DNA of 64,000 nt from Mesorhizobium xinjiangense (GCF_009749525.1 NZ_WOAC01000021.1:17665-81664), one strand, 5' to 3'. Counted from the first letter of the stretch, positions 7,493 to 19,354 are shown. The notes: generated by a model not told the origin, from the sequence alone. Numbers and translations: made by a program.

Positions 7493-8164
7493 ATGAAAGA
7501 ACTGACCAGACAGATATTTGAGGCGGCCGGCTGGCTGCGCGAGGCTGCTTCGCGGCTTTCCATCAGACATGACAAGGCGCCCATCGATACGCTCGAGCGC
7601 GTCCGTCACTTCGCGCGCACGCGCGCCGCGCTGATCACCCAGAAGAAGCTCTACGGCTATCTGAAGGAACGCATGGGTACGCGGTACCCCAAGATGTTCG
7701 ACGACGAGGTTTTTGTTCGCTCGATCGACGTCGCCAAGTTCGAGGTTTATGCGGCCAGTCTGACCGATCTCACCTGCTTCTGCATTGCGCGGGCGACGAC
7801 GGGTGCTGTTTTTTCAAATGACGACAGGGCAGATCTTGCGCGGAGTTGCTACGGGCTGGGCATCGAGGAGAACTGCGCCGAAGCAAAGCCGGACCGCCGC
7901 GACGCGTGGCTGAAGGCGTTCGACGAGCGGCTGGCGGCAACGGTGTGGGTTTCGGCGACCGGAACCGACGAACGGCATTTCGTCGAAAGCCCCAAGGCGC
8001 TGATACGCTGGGCGCCGATTGCCGACGAACTGAAAAAATATGACCGCGAAATCGTCGAGAACTCGATCAGGTTTGCCTGGCTGGAAGTGCGCACCGACTA
8101 TCTTGGCCGCCTCGACGCGGACGCTGTTGCGGCCGACTGGAGCGCAGCCGCGAATCCAGACTGA
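7493..8164 (+). CDS. Hypothetical protein, no family recognised
   Basis: A 223-aa soluble, alpha-rich protein that I do not recognise. It has no signal peptide, membrane helix or helix-turn-helix. Notable stretches are the basic N-terminal helical region (RVRHFARTRAALITQKKLYGYL), TDLTCFCIARATTGAVFSNDD with three Cys nearby in the protein, and an acidic/aromatic C-terminal half (WAPIADELKKYDREIV). Codon use and GC content resemble the neighbours, and the frame has strong third-position GC bias, so it is probably real. It is divergent from the symporter operon across a 160-nt gap and ends before the terminator shared with glnA. Confidence 0.65.
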   Translation: MKELTRQIFEAAGWLREAASRLSIRHDKAPIDTLERVRHFARTRAALITQKKLYGYLKERMGTRYPKMFDDEVFVRSIDVAKFEVYAASLTDLTCFCIARATTGAVFSNDDRADLARSCYGLGIEENCAEAKPDRRDAWLKAFDERLAATVWVSATGTDERHFVESPKALIRWAPIADELKKYDREIVENSIRFAWLEVRTDYLGRLDADAVAADWSAAANPD

Positions 8165-8198
8165 TCCATGATCGCCTCGCGAGGGGGCATGAAGAAGA

Positions 8199-8219
8199 CC
8201 CGGCGGGATACCCGCCGGG
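8199..8219. terminator. Bidirectional terminator between the hypothetical gene and glnA
   Basis: A perfect 9-bp stem (CCCGGCGGG with CCCGCCGGG) and 3-nt loop between convergent genes. Moderately T-rich tails follow on both strands (TCTTCTTC on minus; GGTTTCATTT on plus). Confidence 0.75.
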
Positions 8220-8249
8220 CCGGTTTCATTTGCCTGAAGGCCGTTCGGT

Positions 8250-9659
8250 TCAGACGGAATAGTACATGTCGAACTCGACCGGGTGCGGCGTCATCTCGAA
8301 GCGCAGCACTTCGGCCATCTTGAGCTCGATATAGGCGTCGATCTGGTCGTCGTCGAACACGCCGCCGGCCTTGAGGAAGGCGCGGTCCTTGTCGAGGCTC
8401 ATCAGCGCCTCGCGCAGCGAAGCGGAGACGGTCGGAACCTTCTTCAGTTCCTTGGCCGGCAGATCGTAGAGATCCTTGTCCATGGCCTGTCCCGGATGGA
8501 TCTTGTTCTTGATCCCGTCGAGACCGGCCATCAGCATCGCTGCGAAGGCGAGATAGGGGTTGGCGGCCGGGTCCGGGAAGCGGACCTCAACGCGCTTGGC
8601 CTTCGGCGAGGCGCCGAAGGGGATGCGGCAGGACGCCGAACGGTTGCGCGCCGAATAGGCGAGCAGGACCGGCGCCTCGAAACCCGGAACCAGACGCTTG
8701 TATGAGTTGGTCGAGGGGTTGGTGAAGGCGTTGAGGGCCTTGGCGTGCTTGATGATGCCGCCGATATAATAGAGGCAGTTCTCCGACAGGCCAGCATATT
8801 CGTTGCCGGCGAAGGTCGGCTTGCCTTCCTTCCAGATCGACTGGTGCACATGCATGCCCGAGCCGTTGTCGCCATAGACCGGCTTCGGCATGAACGTGGC
8901 GGTCTTGCCATAGGCATTGGCGACCTGGTGGATGACGTACTTGTAGATCTGCATCTTGTCGGCGTTACGGGTCAGCGTGTCGAACTTGATGCCGAGCTCA
9001 TGCTGTGCGGCGCCAACCTCGTGGTGGTGCTTTTCGACCACCACGCCCATTTCGGCCATGACGGTCAGCATCTCGGAACGCATGTCCTGCAGCGAATCGA
9101 CCGGCGGAACCGGGAAATAGCCGCCCTTGGTGCGCGGGCGATGGCCGAGGTTGCCGGTCTCGTATTCGGCGTCGTCGTTCGACGGCAGTTCGGTGGAGTC
9201 GAGCTTGAAGCCGGTGTTGTATGGATCGGCCTTGAACTTGACGTCGTCGAAGACGAAGAACTCGGCTTCCGGGCCGACAAAGACGGTGTCGCCGATGCCC
9301 TCGGACTTCATGTAGGCCTCGGCCTTCTTGGCCGTACCGCGCGGGTCGCGGTTGTAGGCTTCGCCCGAGATCGGATCGAGAATGTCGCAGACGATCGCCA
9401 TCGTCGACTGTGCGAAGAACGGATCCATGTGCGCCGTCTCGGTGTCGGGCATCAGGACCATGTCGGATTCGTTGATTGCCTTCCAGCCGCCGATCGAGGA
9501 GCCGTCGAACATGACGCCGTCGGCGAACATGTCTTCGTCGACCGCCGCCACGTCCATCGTCACGTGCTGCAGCTTGCCCTTCGGGTCGGAAAAGCGCAGA
9601 TCGACGAACTTCACGTCGTTGTCCTTGATCTGCTTCAAGATGTCATTGGCTGTCGTCAT
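8250..9659 (-). CDS. glnA: Glutamine synthetase type I
   Basis: A 469-residue GSI, the standard length, which forms a cytosolic dodecamer making glutamine from glutamate, ammonia and ATP. The N-terminal beta-grasp domain ([18 protein letters not shown]) precedes the catalytic domain with [33 protein letters not shown] and [20 protein letters not shown]. The adenylylation-loop Tyr is present at residue 398 (DKDLYDLP), so control by GlnE is expected. It lies 51 nt after glnB in the same orientation, the classic glnBA operon of rhizobia, presumably driven by the sigma54 promoter upstream of glnB. Confidence 0.98.
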   Translation of the reverse strand: MTTANDILKQIKDNDVKFVDLRFSDPKGKLQHVTMDVAAVDEDMFADGVMFDGSSIGGWKAINESDMVLMPDTETAHMDPFFAQSTMAIVCDILDPISGEAYNRDPRGTAKKAEAYMKSEGIGDTVFVGPEAEFFVFDDVKFKADPYNTGFKLDSTELPSNDDAEYETGNLGHRPRTKGGYFPVPPVDSLQDMRSEMLTVMAEMGVVVEKHHHEVGAAQHELGIKFDTLTRNADKMQIYKYVIHQVANAYGKTATFMPKPVYGDNGSGMHVHQSIWKEGKPTFAGNEYAGLSENCLYYIGGIIKHAKALNAFTNPSTNSYKRLVPGFEAPVLLAYSARNRSASCRIPFGASPKAKRVEVRFPDPAANPYLAFAAMLMAGLDGIKNKIHPGQAMDKDLYDLPAKELKKVPTVSASLREALMSLDKDRAFLKAGGVFDDDQIDAYIELKMAEVLRFEMTPHPVEFDMYYSV

Positions 9660-9710
9660 GCTGTCTATCCCTGTGTGACGATTGATTGTGAGAGAGCCCG
9701 GACGGTCGCG

Positions 9711-10106
<396 letters not shown>

Positions 10107-10109
10107 TTA

Positions 10110-10125
10110 AGCACGATCCGTGCCA
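10110..10125 (-). promoter_or_regulatory. Sigma54 (RpoN) promoter of glnBA
   Basis: Read on the minus strand, TGGCACGGATCGTGCT matches the sigma54 -24/-12 consensus TGGCAC-N5-TTGCW at all positions but one. The invariant GG and GC doublets have the required spacing. Transcription would start near 10099, giving a leader of about 50 nt before glnB. Confidence 0.8.
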
Positions 10126-10244
10126 AGTCGATTTTGGGCGATGCGGTCGGGTGCGATTGTCGTGGCGCATGGAGCCGATCCGTGATTTGGGCCGCCTCAT
10201 GCCATGCGCCCAGTCGCTGGGTACCAGCATGTCGACAAATTCTG

Positions 10245-10271
10245 TGCACCACTGTGCATAAAGATTGTGCA
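10245..10271 (-). promoter_or_regulatory. NtrC-like binding sites upstream of glnB
   Basis: Two overlapping 17-bp windows resemble the NtrC dyad TGCACC-N5-GGTGCA. The half-site TGCACC is at 10245-10250, and TGCA-N9-TGCA is at 10255-10271. They lie about 130-145 bp upstream of the sigma54 promoter, the usual enhancer distance. Each dyad is imperfect. Confidence 0.55.
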
Positions 10272-10359
10272 TTCAGCAATATTTGTAAGCAGTCAATGCC
10301 GATTGCGATCGCTTTGCGGCTCGCTGTAGTCTTGCCGAGCGTTCAACCCCGGATGGCCC

Positions 10360-11874
10360 ATGATGATCGAACTTCCAACACCGGCGCAGATGTCGACGGT
10401 CGACCGGCTAGCCATCGAGCGCGGACCGCATGACGGATACGGATTGATGCTGCGCGCCGGCCAGGCCGTGGCAGCCGACATTCTCGCGCATTATCCCGCA
10501 ATGGCGGCGGCCCATATATTGTGCGGCGGCGGCAACAATGGCGGCGACGGTTATGTCGTCGCCCGCCTTCTGGCCGAAGCCGGTGTCGCTGTCCGCATAT
10601 GGCGTGAAAAGCCGCCGAAGCCCGGTACGGATGCGGCGCGGGCAGAAGCGGATTGTCCGGTTGCGGCTGAGGTGCTGGAGCGCTTTTCGGCCAAGCCGGG
10701 CGATGTCGTCGTCGACGCGCTGTTCGGCGCCGGCCTGTCCGGTCCGGTGCGCGGTCCGGCGGCACAGGCCATCATCCGCGCCAACGCCTCGGGTGCCGCA
10801 ACCGTGGCGGTCGACCTGCCGTCCGGCGTTTCCGGCGAGACAGGGCAGGCCGACGTTGCGGCGATCCGCGCTGCGCGCACCGTTACCTTCTTCCGCAGGA
10901 AGCCGGGGCATTTGCTCCAGCCGGGGCGTTCGCTCTGCGGTCCGACCGTGGTGGCCGATATCGGCATTGCGGCCGAGGTGCTGGACGAAATCGGGCCGCG
11001 ATGCTTCGAAAATGCACCCGCGCTCTGGGCTGGCGCCATGCCGGCGCCGGGTGTCGAGGCGCACAAATATGCGCGCGGCCACGCGGCTGTCTTTTCCGGC
11101 GGCCCGGCCAACACCGGTGCTGCGCGGCTCGCCGCACTTGCCGCCGCGCGTGCGGGCGCCGGCGCGGTGACGGTGCTTTCGCCGGCCAACGCCCTCATGG
11201 TCAATGCCGCTCATCTGACGTCGATCATGCTGCGAAAGATCGAAGACACGGAGGACCTTGTTGCGTTTGTCGGCGATCGCAATCCGTCCGCAATGGTGAT
11301 CGGTCCGGCTTTCGGCGTCGGAGAAAGATGCCGTGCCTTCGTGAAGGCCATTCTTGCAAATGCCGCGGACAGCGATGGCCGGCATGCCGGCCTGGTGTTC
11401 GACGCCGACGCCATCACCAGTTTTTGCGACACACCCGACGAATTGTTTGCGGCCATTGGCGCAGGGCAGGGCGTCGACACCGTGCTGACGCCGCACGAGG
11501 GCGAATTCCGCCGCCTGTTCCCGGACATCGCTGCGCAGCATTCGGTCTCGAAGGTCGAGCGGGCCCGTCTGGCTGCTCGTCGCGCCGAGGCAACGCTTGT
11601 CTACAAGGGGCCGGACACGGTGATCGCTTCGCCCGACGGGCGCGCGGCGATCAACGCCAACGGCACGCCCTGGCTTGCCACCGCCGGTTCGGGCGACGTG
11701 CTGGCCGGCATCATCGCCGGGCTGATGGCGCAGGCAATGCCTGCCTTCGAGGCGGCGGCGACCGCGGTCTGGCTGCATGCCGAGGCGGGCCGGCGCTTCG
11801 GCCCGGGCCTGATTGCCGAGGACCTGCCGGGCCTGCTGCCGGAGGTCCTGGGCGAACATCTGGGGAGCGGGTAG
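10360..11874 (+). CDS. nnr: Bifunctional NAD(P)H-hydrate epimerase / ADP-dependent NAD(P)H-hydrate dehydratase
   Basis: A 504-aa cytosolic fusion that repairs damaged NADHX/NADPHX. The N-terminal YjeF_N epimerase domain (about residues 1-215) contains GGGNNGGDG (56-64) and VDALFGAGLSGPVRG; the C-terminal ribokinase-like dehydratase domain contains GPAFGVGE, VFDADAITSF, LTPHEGEF and TAGSGDVLAGIIAGL. Length matches NnrE-NnrD fusions such as E. coli YjeF/Nnr. It is transcribed divergently from glnB across about 310 bp that hold the sigma54 promoter and NtrC sites. Confidence 0.95.
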   Translation: MMIELPTPAQMSTVDRLAIERGPHDGYGLMLRAGQAVAADILAHYPAMAAAHILCGGGNNGGDGYVVARLLAEAGVAVRIWREKPPKPGTDAARAEADCPVAAEVLERFSAKPGDVVVDALFGAGLSGPVRGPAAQAIIRANASGAATVAVDLPSGVSGETGQADVAAIRAARTVTFFRRKPGHLLQPGRSLCGPTVVADIGIAAEVLDEIGPRCFENAPALWAGAMPAPGVEAHKYARGHAAVFSGGPANTGAARLAALAAARAGAGAVTVLSPANALMVNAAHLTSIMLRKIEDTEDLVAFVGDRNPSAMVIGPAFGVGERCRAFVKAILANAADSDGRHAGLVFDADAITSFCDTPDELFAAIGAGQGVDTVLTPHEGEFRRLFPDIAAQHSVSKVERARLAARRAEATLVYKGPDTVIASPDGRAAINANGTPWLATAGSGDVLAGIIAGLMAQAMPAFEAAATAVWLHAEAGRRFGPGLIAEDLPGLLPEVLGEHLGSG

Positions 11875-11911
11875 GCCGCCAGAATGCCGGCATCGCCCTT
11901 CACGTGGCGCT

Positions 11912-13783
11912 TCAGCCGAGCACGACCAGCGGCGTTTCGTCTTCGGTGGTGAATTGCAGGTCGCGCAACGGATCGCCCGATGCACGCCGGCGCATCAACA
12001 ACAATGTGCGCAGGCCCTTGGCGATGCGGTTGGCATAGCCGAGGTCGTTGAGCAGCGAACTGAGCTGCATGCCGTCGATGCGTCCGGCCCTGAGAGCGGC
12101 AAAAAGATCCGAGCGAAATTGCTCCTGAAAGCTGGCAACGGTGTCGGCGAGTGATTGCAGCCGCTTTTCCCAGCCTTCGCTTTGCGCATCGGCGCGGCCC
12201 AGGAGCCTGACATCGTGCAGCACGGTGGCCAGGTGCCGGCGCAACGCGACATAGGCGTCGCGGGTGGGCGAATCCGGCTGACGCAGATAGAAGCCGAGAT
12301 TCTTCTGCAGGTGCTTGGCGTCCTTGACGATCTCGACGAGTTGCAGGGCCACCATCTGGCAGGCTGTCCAGAATTCGCGATGCGCTTCGTCCTTGGTCGT
12401 GTCGATGCGGCCCATGAAGCTCAAGAGATCGGCATAGACGCCCTTGATGTGGCGCCGGTAGAGCAGGTCGGCGCTGGCATAGGTCTCGGCCGGCCGTGCC
12501 CGCATGACGGCGTCGTCGGGGCTGATGCGGTTGAGCTCGCTGACCGGCAGGTAAAGGGCGTGGCAGATCACCTCGATGCTCAATCGGCCGAGATGCTCGA
12601 GCTCGCGCACGACCGCGGCCGCCGCCGTATCGAGCGAGTTCAGCGCCTGGGGGTCGAGATAGCGCGCCCGTGTCAGTTCTTCCTGCGGCTTCGCTGCCGC
12701 CGGCTCGTCAATCAGCACACGCGGCTCCGGCCGGTCCGGCAGGACGGTTTCGAGCAGGCGGGCGAAGCGGTCGATCAGCGGCCAGAAGATGAGGACGCCG
12801 AGCCCGTTGAACAGGGAATGAAAGATCGCCAGCATGATGAGATCGTTGTCGGAAAACCCGATCAATTCGGCGAGCGTCTCGGTCAGCCAGACGAGGCCGT
12901 CCATCATCAAGAGGGCGAGCGTCGCCGTGACCACATTGAACAGGACATGCGCCAGTGCCAGGCGCTGGCCGCTGCGGTTGCCGCCCAGCGCGCCGGCGAC
13001 GGCCGTCGTGACGCTGCTTCCGACATTGGCGCCGATCGCGATCGCTGCTGCCTGCAGGAGATCCACCTGGCCAAGCGCCAACGCCGCCAGTGTCAGCATC
13101 AGCGTCGCATGGGTCGATTGCAGCACCAGCGTCAGCGCAAGGCCGATGCCGACAAAGACGAGCCGCCCCAACCAGCCCGCAAGCTGGTATTGGGCCATGT
13201 CGAAGTTCTCGGTGACCGTCGAAAAGCCGGCCTTGATCTGGTCGATGCCGAGAAAGATGAAGGCGATGCCGAGCAGGATGCGGCCGGCCGCCTTGGCCTT
13301 GGGGCCGAAGAAGCTCGCCAGGACGCCGAAGATCATCAGCGGCAGGGCGAAGGGCGACAGCGAGAAGTTCTGCCCGGCGAGCGCAAGCAGCCAGATGCCG
13401 GTGGTCGAGCCGAGATTGGCGCCGAAGACGATGGCGATACCCGCCGTCAGGCCGATCAGCCCGGTGGTGATGAAGGCGATCGTCATCAGCGAGACGAGTG
13501 TGCTCGACTGCAGCGCCGTAGTGCCGACAAGGCCGATCAGCAGGCTCCTGAGGCGTGTCGAGGTGCCGCGCGCCAGCATCTGTTCGAGCGTGTCGCCAGC
13601 CAGATCGCGCAGTCCCTCCTCGAGGCATTGCATGCCGAACAGAAACAGCGCCAGACCGGCGCACAGCGTCATCCAGTGCTGGCTGGCCCAAAAACTGTAG
13701 CCGAGCGCGAGAACCGCAAGCAATGCGACGATCGCCATCGTGTATTGACGCAGAACACGGTTTGACGAGCTGCCGTCTTGCAT
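11912..13783 (-). CDS. Na/Pi cotransporter family protein (PF02690) with PhoU-like C-terminal region
   Basis: A 623-aa inner-membrane protein. After a short tail and first helix (residues about 10-45), two inverted Na/Pi repeats are visible: the first with GLVGTTALQSSTLVSLMTIAFI and VFGANLGSTTGIW, the second with LVLQSTHATLMLTLAAL and AIGANVGSSVTTAVAGALGG. The paired QSS/QST and GAN(L/V)GS signatures are diagnostic for the NptA/YjbB family. The C-terminal ~240 residues form a soluble helical PhoU-like region. Relatives export or exchange phosphate; direction is not deducible. Start 13783 (Met before QDGSSSNR) follows GAGAGG; the longer frame upstream is low-complexity and rejected. Confidence 0.88.
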   Translation of the reverse strand: MQDGSSSNRVLRQYTMAIVALLAVLALGYSFWASQHWMTLCAGLALFLFGMQCLEEGLRDLAGDTLEQMLARGTSTRLRSLLIGLVGTTALQSSTLVSLMTIAFITTGLIGLTAGIAIVFGANLGSTTGIWLLALAGQNFSLSPFALPLMIFGVLASFFGPKAKAAGRILLGIAFIFLGIDQIKAGFSTVTENFDMAQYQLAGWLGRLVFVGIGLALTLVLQSTHATLMLTLAALALGQVDLLQAAAIAIGANVGSSVTTAVAGALGGNRSGQRLALAHVLFNVVTATLALLMMDGLVWLTETLAELIGFSDNDLIMLAIFHSLFNGLGVLIFWPLIDRFARLLETVLPDRPEPRVLIDEPAAAKPQEELTRARYLDPQALNSLDTAAAAVVRELEHLGRLSIEVICHALYLPVSELNRISPDDAVMRARPAETYASADLLYRRHIKGVYADLLSFMGRIDTTKDEAHREFWTACQMVALQLVEIVKDAKHLQKNLGFYLRQPDSPTRDAYVALRRHLATVLHDVRLLGRADAQSEGWEKRLQSLADTVASFQEQFRSDLFAALRAGRIDGMQLSSLLNDLGYANRIAKGLRTLLLMRRRASGDPLRDLQFTTEDETPLVVLG

Positions 13784-13892
13784 GGAGGTACGCCTCTCGG
13801 TGACGCGGTTACCGATCCGCCCAGCCCGCCATATCGGGTGGGTTCGTTCCAAATGAACCATTTTGGAGCGGATCGGAAGAGGCGGGAGCGTC

Positions 13893-14702
13893 CTACGCGC
13901 CGTCCACGCGCTGCTGCAGGGCTTGCGCCGCCTGGGGCGCGCGTACTTTCCCCTCGTGAATGAAATAGACGAAGACGTCACGCGGCGTGTCGTCGGGCCG
14001 GGTCGCCGGATCGGCAAGCGGCAGGTCGTCGGGCTGGCCGCCCGCGGCCCATGACCTGGCGCGCCCGGCCCAGCCGTCGAGGTCTTCCGGCGCGTAGGCG
14101 GTGGGAATGCCGTCTTCGCCCTTTTGCAGCCGCGCATAGACGAAGTCGGCCGTCACGTCGGCGATTTCGGGATAGTCGTGATGGTGCGCATAGCAGATCG
14201 CCGCGCCGTATTCGCGTGCCAGCGCCACGAATTCGGGCACGCCGAAGGATGCGTGGCGAACCTCCAGCACATGGCGCAGCGCCACGCCGCCGCTCGATGC
14301 CGGCAGAAGCTTCAGGAAGGCTTCGAAATCCTCCGGGTCGAATTTCTTCGTCGGTGCGAACTGCCAGACGATCGGGCCGAGGCGGTCGCCGAGCTCGTGC
14401 ACGCCGGTGTCCCAGAATTTCTGCATGGATTCACCGGCTTCGCCGAGCACCTTCTTGTTGGTGACGAAGCGGTTGCCCTTGACCGCAAAGACAAATCCGT
14501 CGGGCGCATCGGCGGCCCATTTGGCGAAGGTTTGCGGCGTCTGGCCGCGATAATAGGTGCCGTTGATCTCGATCGTCTTCAGGTGACGGCTGGCATAGTG
14601 AAGCTGCTGCTTCTTCGGCAGGTCGGACGGGTAGAAGGTGCCTTCCCAGGGTGGAAAGGTCCAGCCGCCGATGCCGGCCCGAATGGTTCCGCTCTGTGTC
14701 AT
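13893..14702 (-). CDS. DUF72 family protein (YecE-like)
   Basis: A 269-aa TIM-barrel-like protein of the DUF72 family, widespread and of unknown biochemical function. Hallmarks are IRAGIGGWTFPPWEGTFYP at the N-terminus, YASRHLKTIEINGTYYRGQTP, FVFAVKGNRFVTNKK and RHVLEVRHASF. The ATG at 14702 follows GAGAGGGAA. It is divergent from the toxin-antitoxin pair; their starts are 52 nt apart, so the two promoters overlap. Confidence 0.9.
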   Translation of the reverse strand: MTQSGTIRAGIGGWTFPPWEGTFYPSDLPKKQQLHYASRHLKTIEINGTYYRGQTPQTFAKWAADAPDGFVFAVKGNRFVTNKKVLGEAGESMQKFWDTGVHELGDRLGPIVWQFAPTKKFDPEDFEAFLKLLPASSGGVALRHVLEVRHASFGVPEFVALAREYGAAICYAHHHDYPEIADVTADFVYARLQKGEDGIPTAYAPEDLDGWAGRARSWAAGGQPDDLPLADPATRPDDTPRDVFVYFIHEGKVRAPQAAQALQQRVDGA

Positions 14703-14720
14703 TGGCTTCCCTCTCGCTTG

Positions 14721-14746
14721 AACTTAGTCCATTGCTTAGCTAAGTT
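14721..14746 (+). promoter_or_regulatory. Candidate operator of the toxin-antitoxin operon
   Basis: Just 7 nt before the antitoxin ATG lies AACTTAG, then a perfect 10-bp palindrome CTTAGCTAAG whose right arm continues as CTAAGTT, the inverse of the first AACTTAG. Such dyads are typical autoregulatory sites for Phd/YefM antitoxins. It also overlaps the upstream region of the divergent DUF72 gene. Confidence 0.55.
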
Positions 14747-14753
14747 ATGGCGC

Positions 14754-15272
14754 ATGAAGATGGTGAATGTCCATAAGGCCAAGACCGAACTCTCCAGGCT
14801 CCTGACAGAAGTTGAAGCAGGCGCAGAGATCGTGATCGCGCGCAACAACAAGCCGGTGGCGAGGCTGGTTTCGGTGCGGACGCGGGGCGAACCCTTGCCG
14901 CCGATCGAACTGGAGCCGTGGGAGCACGCACCCGACGATTATATCAGCAAGGAGGACATCGCGGACTACTATCGCCGGTTCCCGCAGGAATGGGACGACA
15001 TGATCCAGCGGGTCGGGTTTGCCGAGGACAAGCAGGCCGCGTTCGACGTGAGCGAACTGCGCCAGGCGCTGGCGGCGGGGAAGGAATTCACGATCATGCA
15101 GCAGGGCAGGGCGGTGGCGAAGGTGATGCCGGTCGAAGAAAAGAAGCCGCGCGTGCCGGGGCGCTTCGCGCATCTGCGCGGCAGCCTGCCGCCCGACCTG
15201 TTCGATCAGCCTTTGGAGCAGGACGAACTGGATGCCTGGGAAGGCAAATATTCGCGCGATGGTGACCGGTGA
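14754..15272 (+). CDS. Type II antitoxin, Phd/YefM family, with two Phd-like segments
   Basis: A 172-aa protein that should neutralise the PIN toxin encoded next and repress its own operon. Residues 1-41 (VNVHKAKTELSRLL and AGAEIVIARNNKPVARLVSV) are a normal Phd N-terminal DNA-binding/dimerisation domain. Members are usually about 75-90 aa; here a charged, tyrosine-rich linker (about 42-98) is followed by a second, diverged Phd-like segment (99-127, LAAGKEFTIMQQGRAVAKVMPV) and then the usual toxin-wrapping tail RVPGRFAHLRGSLPPDLF. The ATG at 14754 has no strong Shine-Dalgarno. The stop overlaps the toxin start. Confidence 0.82.
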   Translation: MKMVNVHKAKTELSRLLTEVEAGAEIVIARNNKPVARLVSVRTRGEPLPPIELEPWEHAPDDYISKEDIADYYRRFPQEWDDMIQRVGFAEDKQAAFDVSELRQALAAGKEFTIMQQGRAVAKVMPVEEKKPRVPGRFAHLRGSLPPDLFDQPLEQDELDAWEGKYSRDGDR

Positions 15273-15658
15273 GCTATCTGCTCGATACCCATGCATTGTT
15301 CTGGTGGGTCTATTTTCCCGAACTTCTGCCGGCAAAGGTTCGCGAAACTCTTGGCGACGCGGATATTCAGGTGTTCGCAAGCGCGGTGTCCGCCTACGAA
15401 ATGTCCTACAAGCATTATCGGGGGCGCTGGCCGGAGGCGGAGCTTCTGGTCGGCGCGTTCGAAGAACTGGTTGCGTCCGAGGGGTTTGACCTTCTGCCGA
15501 TGTCTGCCCGGCACGCGATCCGTGCAGGGTCGTATGACCGCCAGCACCGCGATCCGTTCGACCGCATGCTGGTCGCGCAGGCCGCGATCGAGGACTTAAG
15601 GATCGTGTCGAGCGACAAGGGGTTGAGACTGCTCGGGGCGGAGCCGGTGTGGGCCTGA
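15269..15658 (+). CDS. PIN-domain ribonuclease toxin (VapC-like)
   Basis: A 129-aa PIN-domain protein, presumably an Mg2+-dependent RNase toxin that blocks translation. The acidic active-site set is complete: Asp6 (YLLDTHALFWW), Glu44 (SAYEMSYKH), Asp95 in DPFDRMLVAQA, and Asp116 near SSDKG. The DTHALFWW start and DPFDRML motif place it in the YefM/Phd-associated VapC subgroup. The GTG start at 15269 overlaps the antitoxin stop (GTGA), so the two are translationally coupled. RNA target unknown. Confidence 0.87.
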   Translation: MSYLLDTHALFWWVYFPELLPAKVRETLGDADIQVFASAVSAYEMSYKHYRGRWPEAELLVGAFEELVASEGFDLLPMSARHAIRAGSYDRQHRDPFDRMLVAQAAIEDLRIVSSDKGLRLLGAEPVWA

Positions 15659-15791
15659 CCCTATCCGTAATGTCCTTGTACCTGGACGGCGGCGATCCCT
15701 TTTCACCATCTTGCGCGGGGTCGGCTTCCAGGACGACGCAGCGTGAGCGGACCGATCCGATGTCGATGGATGATCTGCCCGTGCTGGACGC

Positions 15792-18716
<2,925 letters not shown>

Positions 18717-19317
18717 GGCCGGATTGCCGCCTCGTGATCGAAATCTGTTGCGTTGCCGGCCGCAGTCACCGGCCTCGCTCATATAGGTTGCAGTGCCGGA
18801 ATGTGGAGTCCGGCGTCAATATCCGGTTCATGAGTTAGACCCCTTTGGGGGAGGAGGGCAAGTCAAAAGAACAAAGAGGAAACAGGTTCCTGACAAGCCA
18901 TGTCGCGGGGGTGCATGCAGCGGTGCAGCGATCACATTTTGGGCCCGGCGCCCGGTTTCTGTTGACATGCGGCGCCGGGCCGGCGCAGAGTTTCGGTGTC
19001 TTTCGCGATCGCCTTCGAGGTCAACCGGAATGACCGTTTGCGAGGCGCCGCAGACGCGAAGGTTCGAGCGTGAAACGGCATTCTGGACGCAACGAACAAT
19101 GGAGCGAGGTATGACCCCACCGGACAGTCCCTCCAGGCTCCGCTTGATCGGGGCCACGGCGAGCCGGCCGGTCGCCTGAGGCGATACCGCCGAGGCTGCC
19201 GTTAATCATCGACATCGCTAGATTTTGAAGCACGCATCATTGTGATGCGAAGCAAAGATCGGCCAGTTCGAACTGGCTATTGGACTTCGAACTGAGAGGT
19301 CGGAGTCCAAACAAAAA
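18717..19317. other. 600-bp region without a convincing gene
   Basis: It holds the uvrA upstream region with a probable LexA box at 18869-18883, an 11-bp perfect inverted repeat (GGCCCGGCGCC at 18942-18952, GGCGCCGGGCC at 18971-18981), and a perfect 16-bp palindrome GCCAGTTCGAACTGGC at 19262-19277. Open frames here (for example 18793-19179 plus) have no recognisable protein features, low hydrophobic order and no convincing start. A small RNA or decayed gene cannot be excluded. Confidence 0.6.
18869..18883 (-). promoter_or_regulatory. Probable LexA box upstream of uvrA
   Basis: On the plus strand GAAC-N7-AAAC differs by one base from the alphaproteobacterial LexA consensus GAAC-N7-GAAC (GTTC-N7-GTTC on the other strand). 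On the minus strand TTGACT follows, a possible -35 element. Confidence 0.55.
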
Positions 19318-19354
19318 AGGCCTCGCGCGCTCGAGACAGGTAGCGGCGAGGCCT
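19318..19354. terminator. Bidirectional terminator downstream of the DUF2585 gene
   Basis: A 9-bp perfect stem (AGGCCTCGC with GCGAGGCCT) and 19-nt loop, flanked by A6 on the left and T7 on the right. It therefore gives a U-tract on either strand; on minus it lies 27 nt after the DUF2585 stop. Confidence 0.85.

Noticed and set aside
12155..13765. 536-codon open frame antisense to the Na/Pi transporter gene
   Set aside because: Shadow frame rich in Gln, Arg and Asp; the real protein on the other strand has clear family motifs.
18793..19179. 128-codon frame upstream of uvrA
   Set aside because: No family features; spans the LexA box and a strong inverted repeat; no credible ribosome-binding site.
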